64,000 bases of DNA from Arthrobacter sp. ERGS1:01 (GTDB lineage: Bacteria; Actinomycetota; Actinomycetes; Actinomycetales; Micrococcaceae), in assembly GCF_001281315.1 (NCBI RefSeq), contig NZ_CP012479.1:3100001-3164000 (forward strand), given 5' to 3'. The notes beneath the pieces were generated by a model. The model ran no database searches and had not been told where the DNA came from. It saw nothing but the letters and a program-made list of their open reading frames with translations. Within the stretch, counting starts at the first letter, position 1. Each line of letters opens with the position of its first letter. The position numbers and the translations under genes are program-made. Shown here piece by piece: positions 42,640 through 51,695 of the stretch.

Positions 42640-43734
42640 ATGCGGCCAAGCCCACTACAACGGATCTATCGTCTCAAAGTCACCATCGTGGCTTTGCTGT
42701 CCTTGGGTCTCGGCCTCGGCCTGCAGGTGGTGGCGCTCCACAGCCGTGACATCGCACCTTGGCTGAATTTCTTGCCACTCTCAGAGATCGGCGGCACACT
42801 CTTTGCCGCCGGTCTCTTTGGCATTGCCTGGGACTACTTTGACGGCAAGGACAAAGAAGGTCGCGAAGACGAACGCATTCGACGGCTACTGACGGAAGCC
42901 GCCCCAGATTTCCGTGATGCCGTAGTTCGTGGCTTCGCCGTCGAGAGCGACGACCTGAAGCGCGTGGCCACGCCCGAGCTGCTCGACAGCATCGCCGGCA
43001 ATGTTCTGGCGCTGCGGCTCGGTGACCGCACCTTTGCCGAGGAGGTCTACGCTGACATCCGCGATCAGGCCATTCGTGCCCCTGAGCGCTGGCACGACGT
43101 TGACGTGCAAATTCGCCTCTCACCTATAGGTGAGAGGAACGCCGTTGGCGTTCCTCGATTCGTCGTTACGGTGAAATGGGAGTACACCGTCGTACCGACC
43201 CACGAGACTCAGCGTTTTGCCTGCGTCTCAGACAAAGAAGAGTTCCGCGACCTGCTGACAGACATCCCTGCGACCCTTGTCTGGTTCATGACACCGGCTT
43301 CCGGGTTCGATGCCGCAGACAAGGAATCGTACGAGCTCGTTCATTACGCCGTGGACGGCGACCAGCGCGCCATCCGTCGGACTGCACGCAAAAGCGGGCA
43401 GACCTACACGGTGAGACTCGGTCGCGAAGTCGTCGAGGCTGCGAAGCCAGTGCGCATTTCATTCACCTACCGGACCGTGACGGCGCAGTCAGGTCATCTA
43501 CTTCATTTCGATATTGTGCAACCAACGAAGGGCCTGAGCGTGACACTGGACTATAGCAACACAGACGTAAGCCAGGTCAAGGTCCTCGATCTGATCGCCA
43601 GTAGCAAACAGGCGCGAGTGGAGCGGACTCCTCTATCCGTGCCGGGCAAAACTGTCAGTGTCGACTTCGACGGATGGGTCTTTCCACGAACCGGGATCGC
43701 GTTTGTGTGGGTCCTTAGTGATGAGCAGCAATAG
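42640..43734 (+). CDS. Membrane protein of unknown function
   Basis: Not recognised. A 364-residue protein with two N-terminal membrane helices (VTIVALLSLGLGLGLQVVAL and IGGTLFAAGLFGIAWDYF), then a charged region (DGKDKEGREDERIRRLLTEAAPD) and a large beta-rich cytoplasmic domain ending in FPRTGIAFVWVLSD. The pattern of a small membrane anchor plus a soluble sensor-like domain resembles several unnamed defence membrane proteins. The ATG at 42640 is the first in frame and has no clear ribosome site. High G+C, unlike the next gene. Confidence 0.6.
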   Translation: MRPSPLQRIYRLKVTIVALLSLGLGLGLQVVALHSRDIAPWLNFLPLSEIGGTLFAAGLFGIAWDYFDGKDKEGREDERIRRLLTEAAPDFRDAVVRGFAVESDDLKRVATPELLDSIAGNVLALRLGDRTFAEEVYADIRDQAIRAPERWHDVDVQIRLSPIGERNAVGVPRFVVTVKWEYTVVPTHETQRFACVSDKEEFRDLLTDIPATLVWFMTPASGFDAADKESYELVHYAVDGDQRAIRRTARKSGQTYTVRLGREVVEAAKPVRISFTYRTVTAQSGHLLHFDIVQPTKGLSVTLDYSNTDVSQVKVLDLIASSKQARVERTPLSVPGKTVSVDFDGWVFPRTGIAFVWVLSDEQQ

Positions 43735-43966
43735 CTTTCCGCTTGGCCGACCTAAGAACGAGCCCGTAACAATCTGACTGAAAGTACCGTCATCAGCCCG
43801 ACGAAAAACGCGTTGATTCGCCCACACTTTGACGAGACAAACGGTCAAAAACCTGGCTCGAAACTACCGAAGTAGAAGAAGCCGCCAAATGCGCTCGACA
43901 ACCGCTATGATCAAGCTCACAACTTGGGAATGGAATTTCCCGCCGCCATAGACAAGGGGATTCCAC

Positions 43967-45268
43967 ATGACGGGACATATACAGTTCTTCCTCCGAAGTG
44001 AGGCTGTGCTCGGCGCGCTTACCTCACTTTCGAGCGCAGATGATCTTGTCTTCTATTGTGGTGCAGGTGTGAGCATCGATAGAACAGGGCTCTCCTGGTC
44101 ACAGCTCCTCAGCGAACTATTCAAGGAATCCAAAGATCACGGACGGAAAAACCGCGAACGAGATCACAAGGCTATCGATTTCCTACTCAAAAACCTCAAA
44201 GACGAGGAGCAGCGCGCTTCGATCCTCACGGAGTATTTCACAGAAAATGGCGCTACAGATACAAATGAGTATCTTACTTCAAAACTCCAACAAATTCTTT
44301 ATGAAGAAAATGGCTGGAGTGAAGGAAACTTACTTAGCAACCTAGTACGGCTTGCAATTGTAGCAGCAATGTACAAGAAAAGTGTGACGATCCTAACGAC
44401 AAATTATGATGTTTACATCGAAGAAGAATTTATTCGAGTGTGTAAAGAAATGAGTGATAAGGCCAATCAAGCCGGCGTCACTGTTCGATACCCAGGACTA
44501 GAGAGGCTAATTTCTCCAAAATTGCCCTCCAATTCAACATGGACTCCACGTAAAATCCAGGACGCCGTCAAGACCAAATCAATAGTCCGAATCGTATACC
44601 TCCACGGCAGAGTTGGTCGCCCAGGTACCGCCACTGAAGGGACAGTTGTTCTAGACGAGAACAGCTATTCGATCTCCCGTAATACAATTACCGACAAGAT
44701 AAAGGAATATATCGACGGTAAGTCATTGCTTGTAGCGGGCGCCAGCCTTACGGATGGTCCGCTTGTTGAAGCCCTTGCTTTAACTAAAACAAAAGACGCA
44801 ACCAAACAAAACCGATTTGCGTTGGTACATCCGACAACCACGCTTGATCCTCTAAACTACGACTGCAATTTTTCAATTAAAGATGCGATCGAAAGAATAA
44901 CTCAAGATGACGTCGATCGGTTACTTGGGTACCGTGGAAAACATTTAGGTATTCACATTCTCCATCCTATGTCACATTCCCAAACTGCACAATTTATCGA
45001 AGAATTGAACCTAGCCCTGGTTCTTCACGGCAGAAGAACCAATCGAGAATATCGAGACAATATTGGAATCTCTTACGAGCAACGTCTTTTTCAATGGCAA
45101 ACCGAGTGGGAAACTAATAGACCCAATCCGGAAGAAGCTCATCAAATTCTTCAAGATGCACTCAAAATCAAATTTCGGAAATTTTGCCCCAAAAGGAAAA
45201 TGAAAATTCATTCCTTAGATTGGAAATCTGGGTTCGAATTAAACCTGGATCAAGCAACCGGACCTTGA
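43967..45268 (+). CDS. SIR2-like domain protein (second SIR2 gene of the island)
   Basis: A 433-residue protein with an N-terminal SIR2-type domain: LVFYCGAGVSIDRTGLSW (GAGVS at 32-36), VTILTTNYDVYIEEEF, VRIVYLHGRVGR and SLLVAGASLTDGPLVEAL. These are the NAD-site motifs of SIR2_2-type defence effectors. The C-terminal 80 residues (about YEQRLFQWQTEWETNRPNPEEAHQIL) are helical. The frame ends at 45268, but homology-like sequence continues in the -1 frame (see next entry), so the protein may originally have been longer. A+T-rich, unlike the flanks. A terminator follows at 46081. Function: probable NAD-depleting or signalling effector. Confidence 0.78.
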   Translation: MTGHIQFFLRSEAVLGALTSLSSADDLVFYCGAGVSIDRTGLSWSQLLSELFKESKDHGRKNRERDHKAIDFLLKNLKDEEQRASILTEYFTENGATDTNEYLTSKLQQILYEENGWSEGNLLSNLVRLAIVAAMYKKSVTILTTNYDVYIEEEFIRVCKEMSDKANQAGVTVRYPGLERLISPKLPSNSTWTPRKIQDAVKTKSIVRIVYLHGRVGRPGTATEGTVVLDENSYSISRNTITDKIKEYIDGKSLLVAGASLTDGPLVEALALTKTKDATKQNRFALVHPTTTLDPLNYDCNFSIKDAIERITQDDVDRLLGYRGKHLGIHILHPMSHSQTAQFIEELNLALVLHGRRTNREYRDNIGISYEQRLFQWQTEWETNRPNPEEAHQILQDALKIKFRKFCPKRKMKIHSLDWKSGFELNLDQATGP

Positions 45269-46011
45269 CACTATTTGCAAACTCTACCGGACCTCTTCTC
45301 GTGGACGATGACCTACTCAGAAAGGAGCCAATTTCAACAGAGTCTTCAAATGCCTCTGTAGTGACCTTCCTTCAAGGCCGCCCTCTACTACAAGACCTAT
45401 CGGACCTTGGACTCGGTGGACGTCCAGCTTCAAGATGGAGATCCTTCTTCTCCGTTCCAATATTGTTGAATATCAAAAAGGAATACGACGGCAAGTCATA
45501 CACCGGAAATGTTCCCGTTGGTGTTATCACACTTGCAGGAATTGAAGAAGCAAAACTGGACTATAGGTTCCATAGCCTCGATCTTTCAGAGATCGATAAA
45601 CTAAAGACTACATTGGTCGCAGTTGGACGGTCCGTCCTGCGCCGAACCCTTGACTCCACTTCACCCCTCTGCTATAATTCGCACATTGAACTAAATGGGA
45701 AAACCACAATGATTGGTCCAAATTTTGATAGAGAATCAAACAGTGAAAGGCAACATGAGGAATTAGATAGTGTAACATTAGCCTCAGTGGTATCCTCTAA
45801 AGAGCTAGTATCCACTGAAGAGGCAGGTTCTCGACAGCAAGGAGATGAGTCAGTTTTGGCAAAAGAGCTCGGTGGTACGTCAGTCGCGGTCTTAGAACGT
45901 GGGCGACGAATCAAGCGACTGGAAGAAATCGCTAAAGACGCTGCTGACATTAATGACCGAGAGAACGCTCTGGAAACAGAGTATCTACTTGAGGCAACGT
46001 TAGATTCCTGA
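45184..46011 (+). CDS. Sensor-like (GAF-type) C-terminal part in the -1 frame of the SIR2 gene
   Basis: The frame is open from 45121 and overlaps the SIR2 frame by up to 148 bases. From about 45205 it reads FLRLEIWVRIKPGSSNRTLTLFANS and then RPLLQDLSDLGLGGRPASRW, SFFSVPILL and VPVGVITLAG, a GAF-like alpha/beta pattern, followed by an acidic coiled C-terminus. There is no convincing start codon with a ribosome site (the first candidate is TTG at 45184), so this is probably the second half of one SIR2-sensor polypeptide separated by a -1 shift in or near the CCCCAAAAGG run at 45187-45196. A real mutation, a missing base in the assembly, or recoding could explain it. Confidence 0.6.
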   Translation: MPQKENENSFLRLEIWVRIKPGSSNRTLTLFANSTGPLLVDDDLLRKEPISTESSNASVVTFLQGRPLLQDLSDLGLGGRPASRWRSFFSVPILLNIKKEYDGKSYTGNVPVGVITLAGIEEAKLDYRFHSLDLSEIDKLKTTLVAVGRSVLRRTLDSTSPLCYNSHIELNGKTTMIGPNFDRESNSERQHEELDSVTLASVVSSKELVSTEEAGSRQQGDESVLAKELGGTSVAVLERGRRIKRLEEIAKDAADINDRENALETEYLLEATLDS

Positions 46012-46080
46012 CCTAATTAGGTCGGAGTGAAGAATGCCTAATTTGTTTTTTTGATTAGCTTGTTTTGATAATCATTGATA

Positions 46081-46123
46081 ATTCGCTAACTTGGAACTGA
46101 GTATCTAAAGTTAGCGAATTTTT
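46081..46123 (+). terminator. Terminator after the SIR2/GAF-like unit
   Basis: Perfect 12-bp stem ATTCGCTAACTT/AAGTTAGCGAAT with a TTTT run behind it, 70 bases after the stop of the second frame. Confidence 0.85.
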
Positions 46124-46287
46124 GTGCTTTAATTCCGATTGGTTATTCCGATCACATGCAACCACAACGAACAGCTGCCCTGACCATCCATATCGCGCCT
46201 CTGTCCTGCAGTTATTAATTTGCCCAATTCCTGGATGCCAAATTTATTTCGATTACCAGTCGACTTTAATTTATTCGTCACACTTAG

Positions 46288-47160
46288 CTATATTATATTA
46301 CTTTGCCAGAGGTTCATGACATCACTACTTCTTATACGATCAAGAAATTTTTCTCTTGAGCCATTGAAGTTATTGGTAGCCGCTAGTTGTAGCCGGAGCC
46401 AAGTAACCTGTTCATCTGTAAAAGGCGCCCGGTATCCGAGAAGGCTTGTGATCTCATCGAGTGTGACTTCATTGCCGACCATCACCATCGCCTGACCGTA
46501 GTCGGTTACATATCTGGCCAAAGCTTCCGCCAGGACTGCGTAGCGCCAGAGTGCTGTCGCGGCAAATTCTTCGGCTCGAGTTGTCTGCCCGTCGCTGCTG
46601 GCCCGTTCGCTCGCCAGCAAGTCTGCGCGCAGGGCGTAGGCCGTTGAGAACAAGCGAGCCTCAGCTTCACGCTTGTCCAGTGATTTTCCACCAGCCGCGG
46701 CAAAGTCATTGAGAATTGCGCCGTCGGGACGTCGTCGAGGCCTGACTCTGACGCGAATACGCCGATCCTGCTCGAATCGATAAATTTCAGCCGCCAACTC
46801 TTCAAGCGCGGATCGTTCCCAGTGCTTTCGCCATGTTTCTCGGTCTATGCCCATGGCATCTGCGGCAGCGTCCCTGCGGTCACGCTGCCGCTGTCCGCGG
46901 GTTCGAGGGACAAGTCCCAAGTACAGCCGGACGGCTTCACCTGTGGGTCCCTCACCCAGCTCAGCCGCTGCTTCCTTTAGCACTGCCATCATGCCAATCG
47001 CTAGGTCAGCCTTGGCCGGTCCTCGAACCTCGGTTTGCACAATGGCGAGCGAACTCAGGCTAGGAACGTCAGGAATCCGGCTTGGCGAGATCCCATGTTG
47101 CCCAAGAACGACCAAGTCAGCGAGCAGTTCTTGGACGTCTGGAATGGCAGATGCGTTCAT
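46288..47160 (-). CDS. Hypothetical protein divergent from the transfer module
   Basis: Not a named family. A 290-residue helical protein. The segment LVPRTRGQRQRDRRDAAADAMGIDRETWRKHWERSALEELA (about residues 80-125) resembles the small HTH-like region seen in actinobacterial proteins of this position, where basic residues precede 'RxxAxxxxGxxxxTxRxxxE'. The C-terminal part is a long helix bundle. The start at 47160 is the first good ATG. It is divergent from the row of small transfer-module genes and may regulate them. Confidence 0.6.
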   Translation of the reverse strand: MNASAIPDVQELLADLVVLGQHGISPSRIPDVPSLSSLAIVQTEVRGPAKADLAIGMMAVLKEAAAELGEGPTGEAVRLYLGLVPRTRGQRQRDRRDAAADAMGIDRETWRKHWERSALEELAAEIYRFEQDRRIRVRVRPRRRPDGAILNDFAAAGGKSLDKREAEARLFSTAYALRADLLASERASSDGQTTRAEEFAATALWRYAVLAEALARYVTDYGQAMVMVGNEVTLDEITSLLGYRAPFTDEQVTWLRLQLAATNNFNGSREKFLDRIRSSDVMNLWQSNII

Positions 47161-47299
47161 AGCCAACAATTACCCGACTTTTGTCCGAAACGATACCCCC
47201 TTTCTGTCCACCCCCTCCGAACAGACTTGTATCAAGCCCCGAAACGGCACAGCAACCGCTTTGGGAAACACGACAACTTCAACGGAATGGACCAAGATC
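47161..47299. promoter_or_regulatory. Divergent regulatory region of the transfer module
   Basis: 139 bases between divergent genes. CCGAAACG occurs twice in direct orientation (47185-47192 and 47239-47246), and TTTTGTCC and TTTCTGTCC are near copies. Suitable for a divergent promoter/operator or an origin of transfer; neither is proved. Confidence 0.35.
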
Positions 47300-47608
47300 A
47301 TGTCTGACCTTATTCGTCGCCCCGGAGGCGACGCATCACCTTTCTCCGCACCTGGTGGCTTTACTCGTCCCGAAGCCAAGGGCTTGCAGCGCCGCCAGAA
47401 CAACGAGATTGCCAATGGACTCGTCACCGCAGCCCGTGTCCAGTCGGCCGGATTTGTCGCCGCGACCGGTATTCAGCTTTCGGCCATGCTCAGCCGCGAG
47501 GCCCAGTTCCTGTCCGACGGCGACCCTCGGACGGCAGAACGCCTGAACTACATTGCGGATTCCTTTGCCGAGTATGCGGCGCTGGAAGTCCGCCGGTTTC
47601 AACGGTAG
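47300..47608 (+). CDS. Small helical protein, transfer module
   Basis: Not recognised. 102 residues: a flexible, glycine- and proline-rich N-terminus (MSDLIRRPGGDASPFSAPGG) and two long helices (GLVTAARVQSAGFVAATGIQLSAMLSREAQFL, split by the rest of the chain). It is the first of a closely packed row of small genes leading to the MT-A70 and conjugation genes. The ribosome site is poor (GGAATGG). Confidence 0.6.
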   Translation: MSDLIRRPGGDASPFSAPGGFTRPEAKGLQRRQNNEIANGLVTAARVQSAGFVAATGIQLSAMLSREAQFLSDGDPRTAERLNYIADSFAEYAALEVRRFQR

Positions 47609-47617
47609 GTGATCACC

Positions 47618-47863
47618 ATGGAATCGATCTTCCCTCGCCGACTCAAGCCCCGCTCGCCTTCGGACAAACTCGACACGCAGAACGAGGATGCCGTCCGCTT
47701 GCTTATCAGCGGCGTGACGACGCTGGTCGATGATCTGGAGGCTCATGCCGCTCGTATCGAGGTGACAGCGCCGGCTGCCGCCCGCCATTTGAGGGTGACC
47801 GCTCAGCAGCTCGCAAGCCTCACCTTGGCTGCGGTCGAAGCATGGCCGAAGGTGACAGGCTAG
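47618..47863 (+). CDS. Small helical protein, transfer module
   Basis: Not recognised. 81 residues; basic N-terminus (MESIFPRRLKPRSP) and two amphipathic helices. AGGTGA lies five bases before the ATG at 47618. Starts nine bases after the previous gene, so the same operon. Confidence 0.6.
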   Translation: MESIFPRRLKPRSPSDKLDTQNEDAVRLLISGVTTLVDDLEAHAARIEVTAPAAARHLRVTAQQLASLTLAAVEAWPKVTG

Positions 47864-47865
47864 CC

Positions 47866-48081
47866 ATGTTCTGCTTGCACATATTGGTTACCGCCGTCGG
47901 TATCGTCGCCGTTTCTGGGTTCGTTTCTTGGGCACGTTCCGCCCTGGACCGTGACAGGCCCAATGAGTCGCGGCTCGACAGCATTCAAAGGGTTGAGCGT
48001 GAAGCCGAAGCTGCAACTGCACGTCTTCGGGTTGCCTACGAGCGTGCTGTCCGGCAGATACGCCATATCCGCCGAGACTGA
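47866..48081 (+). CDS. Small single-pass membrane protein, transfer module
   Basis: Not recognised. 71 residues: an N-terminal membrane helix (CLHILVTAVGIVAVSGFVSWA) and a charged coiled-coil tail (SIQRVEREAEAATARLRVAYERAV). ATG 47866 lies just past the previous stop with AAGGTGA upstream. Could be part of a minimal transfer apparatus. Confidence 0.6.
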   Translation: MFCLHILVTAVGIVAVSGFVSWARSALDRDRPNESRLDSIQRVEREAEAATARLRVAYERAVRQIRHIRRD

Positions 48082-48393
48082 TCAAAATCGGTCATTACGT
48101 GCCGACCACCAGCGTGGCCATCAGGCATGGAGCCAAAGTGGATGTTGTTCATTCCACATCACATTTTCCGTTGTGAAAGTCGCCGCTCACAAGATCATTT
48201 CGACCTCTGTTAGCGGCCGTCCGGTCGCCCTGTCGGATCGGTAACGATTGGCAGCGATTGGACGATTTACGAAACCGTTCACTTGGTTTTTAGTACAGAC
48301 AGAGCATCGCGCTAACGCTGCCAAATCCCCACCAAATGAAGGTCATCTCGCAGCCTCTCGCGCCCAAAACAGCTCAGAAAGGAGCACTCAGCA
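48082..48393. other. Leader region of the methylase-conjugation operon
   Basis: About 310 bases without a gene. It is probably the promoter region of the MT-A70 gene; an AAGGAGCACTCAGCA ribosome site ends it. No strong hairpin or repeat was noticed. Confidence 0.4.
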
Positions 48394-49092
48394 ATGGATA
48401 CCCAGCACCAAAAGGACAAGTCCAGCGACGCAACTACTGTTGCCTATCCGGACCTGCATCCCTCCCCCACGGCAGACCGCGGCCCCGTACCGGCCATGCC
48501 TGGCGGCCCAACCGTCCAGAGTACATATTCCTGCATCCTGGCCGATCCACCGTGGGACGTCGATCAGAAGGGCAAGCTTGGCGCCGAGCGCCACTACGAC
48601 CTGATGACGCTTGAGCGGATCAAGGCCATGCCTGTCGCGTCCCTTGCCGCACCGGATAGCTGGTGTTTCCTGTGGGTCACCAACGGTACCCTGCGGGCCG
48701 GCTATGACGTCCTGGAAACGTGGGGCTTCACGCCGCGCGTGCCCTTCACCTGGATCAAACCTAAGTTCGGTCTCGGTAATTATCTGCGGCACGCCTCAGA
48801 ACACCTGTTGGTCGGCACGAGGGGACATGTGAAGCCGAACTACCGCAGTCAGCCGACGTGGATGTTCGCGCCGGTCCAAGACCACTCACATAAACCGGAG
48901 GAGTTCTACGCCCCGATCGAGCGCCTGTGTGACGGCCCCCGGCTGGAACTGTTCGCCCGCCGCCACCAGCCAGGTTGGGACGCTTGGGGCAATGAAATCG
49001 ACAGCCAGATCAGCATCCCTGGCTACCCCGTTCCCTCAGACGCCATGCGACCGACGACGGCAGAGAAAGAGGGGATCCGCCATGGCAGATAA
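48394..49092 (+). CDS. MT-A70 family adenine methyltransferase
   Basis: A 232-residue N6-adenine methylase of the MT-A70 type. The catalytic DPPW is at residues 51-54 in CILADPPWDVDQKG; FLWVTNG, WGFTPRVPFTWIKPKFGLGNYLR and the SAM-binding C-terminus (RLELFARRHQPGWDAWGNE) follow. On mobile elements such methylases probably modify the element's DNA, for protection from restriction or for control of transfer. A strong ribosome site precedes the ATG. It overlaps the next small gene by 11 bases. Confidence 0.88.
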   Translation: MDTQHQKDKSSDATTVAYPDLHPSPTADRGPVPAMPGGPTVQSTYSCILADPPWDVDQKGKLGAERHYDLMTLERIKAMPVASLAAPDSWCFLWVTNGTLRAGYDVLETWGFTPRVPFTWIKPKFGLGNYLRHASEHLLVGTRGHVKPNYRSQPTWMFAPVQDHSHKPEEFYAPIERLCDGPRLELFARRHQPGWDAWGNEIDSQISIPGYPVPSDAMRPTTAEKEGIRHGR

Positions 49093-49279
49093 GCCTGCAC
49101 GCAGCCCAATGCGCTGGCTATTTGACGGGGCACTGCTTCTCCTCGGCGCGGCACTCGCCCTGAATTGGGCCTTGTGCCTGTTCGCCCAAGTCTGGCTCGG
49201 GCTGGTCATCATCGCGGTCGTCGCCGTAGCCGTCACCGGCATTGTCAACTGGTGGCGGCTGTGGCGAAGACGCTGGTAG
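49082..49279 (+). CDS. Small membrane protein, transfer module
   Basis: A 65-residue protein with two hydrophobic helices (WLFDGALLLLGAALALNWAL and QVWLGLVIIAVVAVAVTGIV) and an arginine- and tryptophan-rich tail. Its start is inside the end of the MT-A70 gene, with AGAGGGGATCCGCC upstream. Function unknown. Confidence 0.65.
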   Translation: MADKPARSPMRWLFDGALLLLGAALALNWALCLFAQVWLGLVIIAVVAVAVTGIVNWWRLWRRRW

Positions 49280-49339
49280 GCCGCCGGGCAATTGCCGGGA
49301 AGACGAATCATCACTTTTACAACGGGAGGAGGATCAGCA

Positions 49340-49543
49340 ATGGGAAAGCAATCACGACGAAGAAGCACCAAGCCCGAAAGACGGCTGCGGGTGCGCAGCA
49401 TTCGCCAAGATCCGCCCGACCTGGAACGGCTGACCACTGCACTCCTCGATATGGCCCTGCGCCAAGCCGCCCAGGAGAAGCAGGCCCAAGAAGAGCGGCG
49501 AGAAGCCGACCGGAAAGCCCGGCAGGAGGCGCCCCATGAGTAG
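49340..49543 (+). CDS. Small charged protein, transfer module
   Basis: A 67-residue, strongly basic N-terminus (GKQSRRRSTKPERRLRVR) and a long charged helix. A strong ribosome site, GGGAGGAGGATCAGCA, precedes the ATG. It overlaps the conjugation ATPase gene by 8 bases, so translation is coupled. Function unknown; it may bind DNA or the ATPase. Confidence 0.65.
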   Translation: MGKQSRRRSTKPERRLRVRSIRQDPPDLERLTTALLDMALRQAAQEKQAQEERREADRKARQEAPHE

Positions 49544-51695
49544 CCCGGCCGTATCCACGTTGGTCTGGCGTCAACTTCACTGGCCCCGCCCGCTCCTCCC
49601 CGCGGCAGTCACAACCTTGGCCCGCTTCCTGGCATCCAACCGCCTTCACGGTCACGTGGTCTGGGAAGTCCGGGCTCACCATGGCGTGATCCAGTATTTT
49701 GTTGGGACAAATCCGGAACAGGCGCGGAGATTCGCCTACGAGCTCCGTCAACTTTTGCCCGGCGTTGTGCTCACGTCAACAGGGACCAGACCATCGGTTA
49801 CCAAAGTGGCCAGTCTGCGCTTGTCCCCCACCTCGCTGGCCGCCCACATCGGCGATGCCGAAACCGTGGCCAGAACAATGCTGGCTGCCCTGTCGGCCGC
49901 TCGTTTCGCCGATGACCAGCTGGTAATGCAAGTGGTCATCGGCGCCGGCTACAGCCCCACCCTGTCAGATAACCAGGACAACCCACTGGCGCCGTGGTGG
50001 AACCTCCTGACCGTCGGCCGACGGCCAGCGCCACGAAACGTTGCCGCCCGCCTCACGGCCAAGGCCAATCAACACGCCAGTGACGCGGTCGTTAGAATCG
50101 GTGTGACCGCAGAGACGCCGGCCAAACGGCAGTCGCTTGCGCTGGGACTACTGGGCGCCATTGCCACTATCGAAGGCCCGGGCCTCAGGGCAACCTTGGT
50201 GCCGGATCGGGCGGTGAACCTCAACCTCGCCAGAGCGCCGCGCCTGTTCTGGCCGCTACGACTCAGCGTCGACGAACTCGGCGTTGTTCTGGCACCACCA
50301 CTCGGCAGCAGCGACCTGCCGGGACTGCCACCACTTCACCCTCGCCACCTGCCGGCCTCTCCGGCCGTCGATTCCAAGCAGCGAATCTTTGCCCAAGCGA
50401 CCGCTCCCGGGCCACGGCGGCATCTGGGCATCGGACCGGACGATGCTCTTCGGCACTGCGTATTTATTGGGCCAACCGGCAGCGGTAAGTCAACGGCCCT
50501 GCTCAACACCATCGTGGGCGATATGTTTGCCGGCCGATCGGTCTGCGTCATTGACCCCAAGCATGATCTCATCGATGACATCCTGGCCCGCGTGCCAGAA
50601 GACCGCCGCGAAGACGTCGTCGTTCTTGATGTCAGCGACGAGGCGCCGGTCGGCTTCAACCCGCTGGACAGCTCGGGGCGAAACCCCGATGTTGTTGTTG
50701 ACGGCATTCTGGCCGCCATCAAAGACATCTTCGACGGCATTGGTCCCCGCAGCCAGGACATCCTGCACGCCTCCTTGTTAACGCTGGTGCGGGCCGGCCA
50801 CCACACCTTGGCCGACATACCGCAGCTCCTCAGCGACCCAGCCTACCGACGCCCGCTCACGGCCGCACAGGCTGACGATGCCGTCCTCGCCGGATTTTGG
50901 GCATGGTACGACGGACTCCGACCAGAAGCCCAGGCGTCAACCACGGCACCACTGCTCAACAAGCTGCGCGTCTTCCTGTTGCGCCCGCAACTAAACCGCA
51001 TCCTGTCCCAAGCCGCTCCGCGATTCCGCATCAACGACGTCTTTACCAAATCGCGCATTCTTCTCGTGCCCCTGAACAAGGGACTTGTCGGGGCCGAATC
51101 AGCAGCCCTGCTCGGGTCGCTTTTGGTAGCTGAACTATGGCAGTGCATCCTGGCCCGGGCGGCCGTGCCGGCCAGCCAGCGAATGCCAGTGATCATCACT
51201 GTTGACGAAGTCCAGGACTATTTGAAGATCGGTGATCTGACCGATGCCTTGGCTCAGTCCCGATCAATGGGTGTTGGCTGGCAGCTGGCCCACCAGTATC
51301 GCAAACAACTGTCGGTTTCCATGGCAGCGGCCATCGACAACAATGCCCGCAGCAAGGTCGCTTTCACCCTTGAGGTTGATGACGCGAGAGCCATGGCTGC
51401 TATGGCGCCTGAGCTGGAGCCGGTGGATTTCCAGTCTCTCGGGCAGTACGAGATCTACTGCAATCTGGTGGCAGCCGGGCAGCCGTCCGGCTGGGCCTCG
51501 GGCAGGACGCTGCCGCCACCGATCAAGATTAGTGATCCGGATGCCATCCGGCGTCGAAGTCGAGCCCTCTATGGACCAGAGGAAACCAAGCCGCCACCAG
51601 CCAGCGCTGCCGCGTCACCCTCATACGAAAAACCATTAACGCAACCGCCGACAACCTCACCCGTCGGCAGAAAAAGGAGGATGGACGATGAATGA
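49536..51695 (+). CDS. VirD4/TraG-HerA-type conjugation ATPase
   Basis: A 719-residue motor protein that would bring DNA to the membrane during transfer. An N-terminal 300-residue region (no clear membrane helix) precedes Walker A FIGPTGSGKST near residue 310; VCVIDPKHDL follows; Walker B PVIITVDEVQDY lies near 550 and the sensor region SRSMGVGWQLAHQY near 575. This is the coupling-protein type that occurs with replication-relaxation proteins in actinobacterial islands. The absence of a membrane anchor differs from classic VirD4. The C-terminus is proline-rich. It overlaps the next gene by 8 bases. Confidence 0.85.
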   Translation: MSSPAVSTLVWRQLHWPRPLLPAAVTTLARFLASNRLHGHVVWEVRAHHGVIQYFVGTNPEQARRFAYELRQLLPGVVLTSTGTRPSVTKVASLRLSPTSLAAHIGDAETVARTMLAALSAARFADDQLVMQVVIGAGYSPTLSDNQDNPLAPWWNLLTVGRRPAPRNVAARLTAKANQHASDAVVRIGVTAETPAKRQSLALGLLGAIATIEGPGLRATLVPDRAVNLNLARAPRLFWPLRLSVDELGVVLAPPLGSSDLPGLPPLHPRHLPASPAVDSKQRIFAQATAPGPRRHLGIGPDDALRHCVFIGPTGSGKSTALLNTIVGDMFAGRSVCVIDPKHDLIDDILARVPEDRREDVVVLDVSDEAPVGFNPLDSSGRNPDVVVDGILAAIKDIFDGIGPRSQDILHASLLTLVRAGHHTLADIPQLLSDPAYRRPLTAAQADDAVLAGFWAWYDGLRPEAQASTTAPLLNKLRVFLLRPQLNRILSQAAPRFRINDVFTKSRILLVPLNKGLVGAESAALLGSLLVAELWQCILARAAVPASQRMPVIITVDEVQDYLKIGDLTDALAQSRSMGVGWQLAHQYRKQLSVSMAAAIDNNARSKVAFTLEVDDARAMAAMAPELEPVDFQSLGQYEIYCNLVAAGQPSGWASGRTLPPPIKISDPDAIRRRSRALYGPEETKPPPASAAASPSYEKPLTQPPTTSPVGRKRRMDDE

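Noticed and set aside
45187..45196. CCCCAAAAGG as a programmed -1 frameshift site
   Set aside because: In the zero frame the codons are CCC AAA AGG, so the A-site tRNA would have to re-pair on CAA; this does not fit the X XXY YYZ rule. Recoding is not excluded but is not supported.
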